Shown: one piece after another, positions 57,141-64,000 of the stretch
Numbering within the stretch: position 1 is the first letter of the stretch
Layout: each line of letters opens with the position of its first letter
Source of the DNA: Pseudomonas parakoreensis
GTDB lineage: Bacteria; Pseudomonadota; Gammaproteobacteria; Pseudomonadales; Pseudomonadaceae
Length of the DNA: 64,000 nucleotides
Direction of reading: 5' to 3'
NCBI RefSeq assembly: GCF_021602155.1
Contig: NZ_BQHY01000007.1
Coordinates: 124,001 to 188,000, forward strand
Position numbers and translations under genes: made by a program
The notes under the pieces: model-generated
Database searches by the model: none
The model's input: only the letters and a program-made list of their open reading frames with translations
What the model was told of the DNA's origin: nothing

Positions 57141-58437
57141 GATCGCCATCAAAGTTCAGAATCTCAGCAAATGCTATGAGATTTACGACAAGCCACGTGA
57201 CCGCCTGCTGCAGATGCTAAGTCGCGGCAAGAAAAAATACTGCCGGGAGTTCTGGGCGCTGCACGATGTGTCGTTCGAGATCCGCAAGGGCGAGACCGTC
57301 GGGATTGTCGGCAAGAACGGCAGTGGCAAGTCCACGCTGTTGCAGATCTTGTGTGGGACCCTGAACCCTACCGGCGGTACCGTGGAAACCCACGGTCGGA
57401 TCGCTGCGTTGCTGGAGTTGGGCTCGGGGTTCAATCCTGAGTTCACCGGGCGTGAAAACGTCTATTTGAACGCTACCATCCTCGGTTTGAGCAAAGAGGA
57501 AATCGATGAAAAGTACGATGCGATCATCGAGTTTGCGGACATTGGCGACTTTATCAACCAGCCCGTGAAAACTTACTCCAGCGGGATGCTCGTGCGTCTG
57601 GCGTTTTCCGTTCAGGCTCAAGTCGAACCGGACATTCTTATTGTTGATGAAGCATTGGCCGTTGGCGATGCCAAGTTCCAGGCACGCTGTTTTGATCGCT
57701 TGAAGAAGCTGAAAGAGAATGGCACTAGCATTCTCCTGGTAACGCATTCAAGTGAGCAGATCGTGACTCATTGCGACAAGGCATTTCTGTTGAATGACGG
57801 TGTGCAGTTAGAGCAGGGTGAACCACGGCAGGTTGTCAATCGCTATCTGGATCTGCTGTTCGGCAAAACCCGGAATTCGGTTGTGACCGAGCTTGAGCCT
57901 GCCGTCGATGTGCTGGAAACCTACCACACGCCTGACGGCGGAATGGACGTATTTGATACGCATCCCAACTACAATCCAAATGAGTATCGTTGGGGTGATC
58001 GGGCAGCGACGATCATCGACTTTCATCTGAGTGCCGATGGTCAGGAGTATCCCGTAGCCGTCGATACTGGTTCCAAGCTCAAGCTGGCTGTATTCGTCAG
58101 GTTTGATACCGATCTGATCTGCCCTATCCTCGGCATGACCATCAAAACCAAGGAAGGGGTAACCGTTTACGGCGTGAACAGTGAAACCCTTGATTCTCCG
58201 GATTTCCGCGCCTTTGGTCGCAAGGGTGAAATTGTCGAGGTCGATTTGTCGATTGCCTGTGAATTGGCTCCGGGTGATTACTTCATTTCCCTCGGCGTTT
58301 CCACCAAAGACGGTGAAGAGGTGACGCCAAGGGATCGTCGTTACGATTCCGTGCACCTTCAAGTGCGGCCGACAGACAAGTTTTTTGGGCTGGTAAATCT
58401 AGATTCGAGCATTCGTGCCAAAAAGGTTACAAATTGA
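57130..58437 (+). CDS. wzt: O-antigen ABC exporter ATPase Wzt with C-terminal substrate-binding extension
   Basis: A 435-residue ATPase. The N-terminal NBD (about 1-245) has Walker A GIVGKNGSGKST, signature YSSGMLVRLAF, Walker B ILIVDEALAVGD and the H-loop VTHS. Residues about 250-435 form an extra domain (RAATIIDFHLS, KLKLAVFVRF, GDYFISLGVS) of the Wzt_C immunoglobulin-like type. In E. coli O8/O9a this domain recognises the chemically capped non-reducing end before export. Its presence here predicts export coupled to terminal modification, which matches the methyltransferase-bearing protein encoded next (four-base overlap). Confidence 0.93.
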   Translation: MSSEIAIKVQNLSKCYEIYDKPRDRLLQMLSRGKKKYCREFWALHDVSFEIRKGETVGIVGKNGSGKSTLLQILCGTLNPTGGTVETHGRIAALLELGSGFNPEFTGRENVYLNATILGLSKEEIDEKYDAIIEFADIGDFINQPVKTYSSGMLVRLAFSVQAQVEPDILIVDEALAVGDAKFQARCFDRLKKLKENGTSILLVTHSSEQIVTHCDKAFLLNDGVQLEQGEPRQVVNRYLDLLFGKTRNSVVTELEPAVDVLETYHTPDGGMDVFDTHPNYNPNEYRWGDRAATIIDFHLSADGQEYPVAVDTGSKLKLAVFVRFDTDLICPILGMTIKTKEGVTVYGVNSETLDSPDFRAFGRKGEIVEVDLSIACELAPGDYFISLGVSTKDGEEVTPRDRRYDSVHLQVRPTDKFFGLVNLDSSIRAKKVTN

Positions 58438-61400
58438 ATACTTTATTGACGCAAGCGGGCTATCAACTTAACGAAGAACTCAAGATCTGGTCGAGGCCGG
58501 ATTACGCGAGTATCAATTACAGTGACGGCGATACCACCGAACTACGCATCAAGTACTTGATTGAGAAGGCGCGTGATGTAAGTGTTTTTTCCGATGAACT
58601 GCGTGGCTGGTGCACGGACTGGCCATCGCTGTATTACCTGTCCAGCACCCGGGCAAATTTGCTACGGGTGTTTGACGCCGATCTTAAAGGTGACGTCCTC
58701 GAAATCGGCGCAGGCTGTGGCGCGATTACCCGCTATCTGGGCGAGCAGGGCGGCAACGTTCTTGCGCTGGAAGGCAGTGCGCGCCGTGCAAGCATTGCCC
58801 GGTCTCGTACCAGAGACTTGCCGAACGTGTCGGTATTGGCCGAAACATTCGAAAACTTCCAGGTTGAAAAGAAATTCGATGTCATCACGCTTGTTGGTGT
58901 TTTTGAGTACGCCAATCTGTTTGTCTCGGGTGAGAACCCGGGCGCGAACATGCTCAAGAAAGTCCGCTCGCTATTGAAGCCCGACGGCTTGTTGATCATT
59001 GCGATCGAGAACCAGCTGGGTCTCAAATATTTTGCAGGCGCACCGGAAGACCATGTTGTGACGCCGATGTTTGGTGTCGAGGGACGCTATAACAGCACTA
59101 CGCCACAAACTTATGGCAAACAGGCGCTAGCCTCGCTGCTGTCTGGTGCCGGCTTTGCGTCCAACGAGTTTTTTGCCCCATTTCCAGATTACAAACTGCC
59201 GGTTTCGATTGTCACGGAAGAAGGGTTTGTCGACCCTGATTTCGATGCTGCGGCCTTTGCCTGGCAAAGCGCCCAGCGCGATCCGCAACTGCCTGAGCTG
59301 TGTACGTTTTCGCTCGAACTGGCATGGCCGCAGATCTGCAAGAATGGTTTGGGCATGGACATGTCCAATTCCTTCCTCATCGGTGCTTCGCCGGTGGCAC
59401 GCAAAACCCTCGACGATGGAACCCTGGCAGTTCATTTCAGCAGTGATCGTCGGGCGGAATTCTGCAAGAGTTCGTCGTTCAAAAAAAGCGCCGATAACTC
59501 AATTCGCGTTCACTACGAGAAGTTGACCAATATTGCAGCAGAGTCTGCCGCAGACGCCATCGTCGACTTCAAGCTGACAGCGTCCGAACCATACATCAAA
59601 GGGCATGTGCTCTCGACAAAGTTGATCGAAATTGTCAATGCGCAAGGCTGGACTTATGCTCAGGTCGGCGAGTTTCTGAAAGGCTATGTGGCGATATTGA
59701 AAAATATCTCCGGCGGTCTGTCGGGCGCTGATGATTTATTGCCGGGTCAACTTTTCGATGCCGTACCGCAGAATATTCTGATCGACCAGCAAGGCGCCCC
59801 CCACCTGATAGATAAAGAGTGGTCGTTGACCGTCGGTGTGCGGATCGAATTCCTGTTGTTCAGGACTCTGCGTCAATTGCTTGGTTCGGTGACACGTTTC
59901 AGCCCAAGCGCTGACTTCGCGACGGCAACTTACAAAGAATTCGTGTTTGCAGCGTCAGCGGCAGCTGGCTATGGGATCGACGATGAAGATGTTCGTCAAT
60001 TCCTGTCATTAGAGGCGGCTGTGCAGAGCACCGTCATTGGCCGCGAGCCAAGTGAATTTCACTCTTGGGAGGAGGATCGACAGGTTGTCGTCGACAACTT
60101 GTTGATGGCTTTCAACAAGATCCAGTCCGCCTTGGCGACACAAGCGCAAGCGTTGGAAGCCGCTGGGAGGGAAGTTGAAAGAGTTCAGGCTGAGTCCCAG
60201 CGGGAAGTCGAGAGAATTCAGGCTGATTCCCAACGGGAAGTTGGAAGAATCCAGGCTGATACTCAGCGGATTCACTCCGAACTTCGATCCGAGCTAGAGA
60301 ATCTGCAGTCGGAACGCTACCGCCTGTCTGTTCGCTTGGCCGAGAGTCAGGCGGCCTACAATGATGTGATTCATTCGAACTCCTGGTTCATCACCAAACC
60401 GATTCGATTTGTCGTTCGTTCACTGCGCAACGGCAAAAAGGCTTTGCGCAATAATGTCGAAAGCTGCAAACGCGCGGCTACCGTCTACCTGCGTAATCAG
60501 GAGGTCAAGGCTCCGGTTCCCGCAGGCAAGAGTTACATCGTCGAAGCGCCAATTGCCCGTATCCGCTCAGTGACGGTGATCTTGCCGGTTTATAAAGGCA
60601 TCGAGATGACCAGGCGCTGCATCGAAGCTGCCATGCCGGGCATTCTCTCGATGGCGGGTGCGAAGATCATCGCGATCAATGACTGCAGTCCGGATGCCGG
60701 TATGCAGGACATGCTGCTTGAGCTCGAAGCGCAATGGCCGGACGTTCTGACTGTTTTGGAAAATCCGAACAACTTGGGATTCGTCAAAACCGTAAACCGT
60801 GGGATGCGCCAGGCCGCAGAAGCCGACATCGTGTTCCTGAACAGCGACGTGATCGTCCCGCAAAACTGGCTGGAACGGCTGACCGCAGAAGCCTACATTG
60901 CGCCGAATATCGGTACGGTCACCCCGTTCTCGAATAACGCGACCATTTGCAGTTTTCCGGCCTTCCTGTACGAAAACGAACAGGCCTTCGGACTAGATGT
61001 CCATCAGATCGACAAAGTGTTCGCCGGGGCACGACTGCCAAATGTGAAAGCACCTACCGGTGTCGGGTTCTGCATGTACGTGCGCCGCGATTGCCTGGAC
61101 GTCGTGGGCTTGTTGAATGAGGAAAAATTCGGTCGTGGTTACGGCGAAGAAAACGATTTGTGCCAGCGCGCGCTCAAGGCCGGCTGGTCCAACGTCATTA
61201 CACCGAACCTTTACGCATTCCATGAAGGCGGCGTCAGTTTTTCTTCGACCAAGCAAGCATTGATCGAAAACGCCTTCAAGGCGATTGTCGAACTGCATCC
61301 AGACTATCACCTGGATATTCAGACGTTTATTGCCGAAGATCCGGTCAAACTGGTGCGTGTCAATCGTCTGGTCCAGTTGCTTTCGACACTCGATCGTCCC

Positions 61401-62756
61401 AAGGTCCTGCAGGTTTCCCATGAGGCCGGGGGCGGAGTCAAACAGCATGTCGAAGAGCTGAGCGAAGCGCTTCAGGCGAATACCTACAACCTCATCCTCA
61501 AACCTCGTAAAGGTGCGGGCGCCGTCTCTCTGTACATGGGCACATTCCCCGGCGCAGACGAGTTGGTCTTCCATCTTCCGGAAGAGCTTCCGAAGCTGGT
61601 TGCCCTGCTCAAAGGCTGCGGTGTCGGATTCGTCCATTTCCATCACTCTCTTGGATTGAATCCGGCACTGTTCGATCTTCCGGCGCAACTGGGTACTGAA
61701 TACGCATTGACGGTTCACGACTTCTATTGGCTTGGGGGCAACCCGACACTGACCAACGAGGCGGGCGTTTATCCAGGCCAGTATTCCGATGATTTACTCA
61801 ATCCTGCGTTCCCTCTGCCCAAGGGTGTCTCGGCAGCCGAGTGGCGCGAACAATTGAGAGTATTCCTCGAAAGCGCGAAAACAGTCGTGTTCCCATCTGA
61901 GTACACATTGGCGCTTTACCAGCAGTACTATGCTTTGAAGCGTCCAATCGTAGCGTTGCATGTCGAGAACAAGCGACCGGTGAGCTCTTCGGTGGCACCG
62001 ATCATCCCAAAACCACGTTATACCGTGGGCGTGCTGGGTGCGCTGGGCAAGGAAAAAGGCGCGGATTATCTCGAGCAACTGGCTGCGAAAGCGAAGGCTG
62101 CAAATGCCCCCTTCGACTTCAAGCTGCTTGGCTTCGCTTACCGGGAATTAAACGGCGTTTTCACCAGCGGGCAATACGACGCTGCGGAGCTCGTGCGGTT
62201 GATCGCGGAGCATGAACTCGACTTGATCCTGTTTCCTGCGCAATGGCCGGAAACTTACAGCTACACACTCAGCTATGCGCTGGCGTCAGGGCTGCCGATC
62301 ATCGCGCCGGATATCGGTGCGTTCCCCGAGCGCCTGGCCAGCCGTGAACATACGCTCGTCTACCCATTTGGCATCGAGCCTGCAGAGCTTCTGGAAGCAA
62401 TGAGCACATTTGTGCAGTCATCGGTGGCGGGGGACTTGATCCAGGCACCTTCGCATGCACAAAGTCTGTTGAATCCGGATTTCTATGATGTCGATTACTT
62501 GCAACTGGTAAATAACGCTGTTCCGCGTCAGCAACAGCCCGGTTTCCTCGAGCTCCCTGCCACGGGCATTGCTGCGGCCGAGTACGAAGTGCCGTTGACC
62601 ACCCGGGAAATTGTGCTGCTCGCTCTGTGGACGTTGTACCGCAAGCCTGGCATGCAGCGACTCAGCCGTTCGGTTCCGTATGGTGTGCGTCAGAAAATCA
62701 AGAGAAAGCTGACCAAGCGTCCACTTCACGAAATAGTCGACCTGCACAAAAGCTGA
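58434..62756 (+). CDS. Methyltransferase / kinase-like / coiled-coil / GT2 / GT4 multidomain protein (WbdD-like chain terminator fused to glycosyltransferases)
   Basis: A 1440-residue soluble protein. In order: SAM methyltransferase (about 60-250; motif I VLEIGAGCG at 88-96); a middle region (about 290-530) with kinase-like catalytic features (FDAVPQNILIDQQGAPHLID, candidate Asp442, Asn447, Asp460); a coiled coil (about 560-640) containing three 11-residue repeats at 579-611; a GT2 domain (about 712-940; NSD at 803-805, GEEND at 904-908); and a GT4 domain (about 988-1330; SHEAGGGVKQHVEEL, PETYSYTLSYALASGLPII). In E. coli O9a, WbdD has methyltransferase, kinase and coiled-coil ruler in that order and partners the polymerase WbdA. 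Here both functions seem joined. A basic C-terminal tail (RQKIKRKLTKR) may touch the membrane. The kinase part is motif-based inference. Confidence 0.82.
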   Translation: MNTLLTQAGYQLNEELKIWSRPDYASINYSDGDTTELRIKYLIEKARDVSVFSDELRGWCTDWPSLYYLSSTRANLLRVFDADLKGDVLEIGAGCGAITRYLGEQGGNVLALEGSARRASIARSRTRDLPNVSVLAETFENFQVEKKFDVITLVGVFEYANLFVSGENPGANMLKKVRSLLKPDGLLIIAIENQLGLKYFAGAPEDHVVTPMFGVEGRYNSTTPQTYGKQALASLLSGAGFASNEFFAPFPDYKLPVSIVTEEGFVDPDFDAAAFAWQSAQRDPQLPELCTFSLELAWPQICKNGLGMDMSNSFLIGASPVARKTLDDGTLAVHFSSDRRAEFCKSSSFKKSADNSIRVHYEKLTNIAAESAADAIVDFKLTASEPYIKGHVLSTKLIEIVNAQGWTYAQVGEFLKGYVAILKNISGGLSGADDLLPGQLFDAVPQNILIDQQGAPHLIDKEWSLTVGVRIEFLLFRTLRQLLGSVTRFSPSADFATATYKEFVFAASAAAGYGIDDEDVRQFLSLEAAVQSTVIGREPSEFHSWEEDRQVVVDNLLMAFNKIQSALATQAQALEAAGREVERVQAESQREVERIQADSQREVGRIQADTQRIHSELRSELENLQSERYRLSVRLAESQAAYNDVIHSNSWFITKPIRFVVRSLRNGKKALRNNVESCKRAATVYLRNQEVKAPVPAGKSYIVEAPIARIRSVTVILPVYKGIEMTRRCIEAAMPGILSMAGAKIIAINDCSPDAGMQDMLLELEAQWPDVLTVLENPNNLGFVKTVNRGMRQAAEADIVFLNSDVIVPQNWLERLTAEAYIAPNIGTVTPFSNNATICSFPAFLYENEQAFGLDVHQIDKVFAGARLPNVKAPTGVGFCMYVRRDCLDVVGLLNEEKFGRGYGEENDLCQRALKAGWSNVITPNLYAFHEGGVSFSSTKQALIENAFKAIVELHPDYHLDIQTFIAEDPVKLVRVNRLVQLLSTLDRPKVLQVSHEAGGGVKQHVEELSEALQANTYNLILKPRKGAGAVSLYMGTFPGADELVFHLPEELPKLVALLKGCGVGFVHFHHSLGLNPALFDLPAQLGTEYALTVHDFYWLGGNPTLTNEAGVYPGQYSDDLLNPAFPLPKGVSAAEWREQLRVFLESAKTVVFPSEYTLALYQQYYALKRPIVALHVENKRPVSSSVAPIIPKPRYTVGVLGALGKEKGADYLEQLAAKAKAANAPFDFKLLGFAYRELNGVFTSGQYDAAELVRLIAEHELDLILFPAQWPETYSYTLSYALASGLPIIAPDIGAFPERLASREHTLVYPFGIEPAELLEAMSTFVQSSVAGDLIQAPSHAQSLLNPDFYDVDYLQLVNNAVPRQQQPGFLELPATGIAAAEYEVPLTTREIVLLALWTLYRKPGMQRLSRSVPYGVRQKIKRKLTKRPLHEIVDLHKS
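60168..60266 (+). repeat. Threefold 33-bp tandem repeat inside the coiled-coil segment
   Basis: Three consecutive 33-base units encode REVERVQAESQ, REVERIQADSQ and REVGRIQADTQ. Units differ by a few substitutions but keep the reading frame. Eleven residues equal three helical turns, so the repeat is a hendecad coiled-coil unit. Confidence 0.9.
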
Positions 62757-62859
62757 GCAACTTGTTCCCCTTGCCGCGAAGCTGGGGCTTCAGCGGAAGG
62801 GGACAGATGATTTTTGGCGCAATGTCGAATTAGAGTTTTGCAAAGGAGCCGCTGGGCTT

Positions 62860-63876
62860 ATGAGTAGCGTTTGGCTTGTGCCAGTGGTTTTTGCCAGTGC
62901 CTTCACTTTAACCGCGCTCTTGCGCCGTTATGCCTTATCCAAAAGCCTTATCGATGTGCCTAACGATCGGAGCTCTCACACCATTCCAACCCCAAGGGGC
63001 GGAGGAGTGGCGATCGTCGTCACCTTTCTGGCTGCACTTTGTCTATTGTTCATGGCGGGGATAATCCCGTCGGGGCTCTTCTTGTCGGCGTTGGGAGCGG
63101 GGGCATTGGTCGCGATCATTGGTTTTATGGATGATCATGGCCACATCGCTGCACGCTGGCGACTACTGGGGCACTTCGCCGCCGCTGCATGGGCTCTTTA
63201 CTGGCTGGGAGGTCTTGCGCCGCTGCATGCGTTCGGTCAGGTGATCAATCTGGGATGGCCGGGGACGGCATTGGCGGCTTTTTTTCTCGTCTGGATGCTC
63301 AATCTCTACAACTTCATGGACGGTATCGACGGGATCGCCGGTGTCGAGGCGGTCACGGTGTGCCTTGGGGTATGCGTGTTATCAGTGTTGGATAACGGCG
63401 CGCCGTTGATTGGTGCGCCGCTATTGCTGGCGGTCGCTGTGGCAGGCTTTCTGGTCTGGAACTTTCCGGCGGCACGGATCTTTATGGGCGATGCCGGCAG
63501 CGGGTTTCTCGGTCTGATTCTGGGCATTCTCGCGCTTGAGGCCAGCTGGCTCTCGTTTCAGCTGTTTTGGGGGTGGTTGATCCTGCTGGGGATCTTCATC
63601 GTCGATGCGACGTTAACACTGCTGCGCCGCTTGCTGCGTGGCGAAAAGGTCTATGAGGCTCACCGCAGTCATGCCTATCAGTTTGCGTCACGTCGTTATG
63701 GCAAACATTGGCCTGTCACAATGGCAGTGGGTTTGATCAATCTGCTGTGGTTGTTGCCGATTGCAGTATGTGTCGCCCGATTCCAATTGGACGGGGCGAC
63801 GGGACTTATCCTTGCGTATGCCCCTTTAGTTTTTCTTGCCTTCAAGTACCAGTCGGGCAGGGCGGAGCAGGCTTGA
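62860..63876 (+). CDS. Undecaprenyl-phosphate sugar-1-phosphate transferase, WbpL/WecA family
   Basis: A 338-residue polytopic membrane protein (about ten helices) of the MraY/WecA superfamily. Family motifs: VPNDRSSHTIPTPRGGG in the first cytoplasmic loop, GFMDDHGH (catalytic Asp pair), NLYNFMDGIDGIAG, FMGDAGSGFLG, and the late HRSHAYQ basic loop. It loads the first sugar-1-phosphate (QuiNAc, FucNAc or GlcNAc) onto undecaprenyl phosphate. A good AAAGGAG site precedes the ATG. In other pseudomonads this gene follows the WbpV-type SDR directly. Confidence 0.93.
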   Translation: MSSVWLVPVVFASAFTLTALLRRYALSKSLIDVPNDRSSHTIPTPRGGGVAIVVTFLAALCLLFMAGIIPSGLFLSALGAGALVAIIGFMDDHGHIAARWRLLGHFAAAAWALYWLGGLAPLHAFGQVINLGWPGTALAAFFLVWMLNLYNFMDGIDGIAGVEAVTVCLGVCVLSVLDNGAPLIGAPLLLAVAVAGFLVWNFPAARIFMGDAGSGFLGLILGILALEASWLSFQLFWGWLILLGIFIVDATLTLLRRLLRGEKVYEAHRSHAYQFASRRYGKHWPVTMAVGLINLLWLLPIAVCVARFQLDGATGLILAYAPLVFLAFKYQSGRAEQA

Positions 63877-63974
63877 GTGAGGAAATACAGGCTTCGTAAT
63901 GGCAACATAATCTCGCCGCACTTACGTGATAATATGCGCGCGCCGAATAAAAGGTGACAAAACGAGTTCGCGTA

Positions 63975-64000
63975 ATGACCAATTTTAAAAAGCCAGCAAC
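63975..64000 (+). CDS. Start of an unidentified gene cut by the window end
   Basis: An ATG at 63975 opens a frame (MTNFKKPA) that runs to the window end. A GATAAT element at 63928-63933 is a possible -10, and AAAGGTGAC (about 63951-63959) a possible ribosome site, although it lies far from the ATG. In related loci wbpM often follows the WbpL-type gene, but these eight residues do not look like the WbpM N-terminus, so no product is proposed. Confidence 0.4.

Overview
The window is a chromosomal segment of a fluorescent-group Pseudomonas. The evidence is its high GC, its REP-type inverted repeats, the fused tyrA-aroA gene, and gene orders I recognise from P. aeruginosa (thiolase/pap/mnmC/NAGGN cluster; yciK-mupP-ubiG-mtaD / mtnA-gyrA-serC-pheA-hisC-tyrA.aroA-cmk-rpsA-ihfB followed by the O-antigen locus). 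Species cannot be fixed from sequence alone.

Layout. 1-5000: end of a START-domain gene, an LTA-synthase-type sulfatase, small membrane proteins, an SDR, and a CsrA/RsmI-type regulator tail to tail with yheU. 5000-10100: three-gene minus-strand operon for the osmolyte N-acetylglutaminylglutamine amide (amidotransferase, GNAT/ATP-grasp synthetase, M42 peptidase). 10200-22900: housekeeping and metabolism (mnmC, pap, thiolase, DMT exporter, fumC, DUF2059, BolA, trhO, DsbA-like, ABC exporter). 22888-27504: a very large dermonecrotic-toxin-like protein whose extreme C-terminus looks like a nucleic-acid deaminase. 27679-32044: a GGDEF-EAL protein, a TenA/PqqC-like protein and a GGDEF cyclase. 32407-49531: conserved core (yciK, mupP, ubiG, MTA deaminase, mtnA, gyrA, serC, pheA, hisC, tyrA-aroA, cmk, rpsA, ihfB). 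49559-64000: a surface polysaccharide (O-antigen) locus.

The O-antigen locus is the most distinctive part. It makes dTDP-sugars (rmlBDA, no rmlC here) and has a WbpV-type SDR and a WbpL/WecA-type initiating transferase. Between those two lie a glycosyltransferase, an ABC exporter (Wzm plus a Wzt with a C-terminal carbohydrate-binding-type extension) and one 1440-residue protein. That protein reads as methyltransferase, kinase-like domain, coiled coil, GT2, GT4. I read it as a WbdD-like chain terminator and length ruler fused to the polymerising glycosyltransferases. No wzz, wzy or wzx is visible, which fits ABC-dependent export. A threefold 33-bp repeat lies in the coiled-coil segment.

Eleven REPIN-like inverted pairs of four sequence types sit in intergenic gaps before 41000, and none is seen in the O-antigen locus. 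No rRNA, tRNA, insertion sequence, CRISPR array or prophage was recognised.
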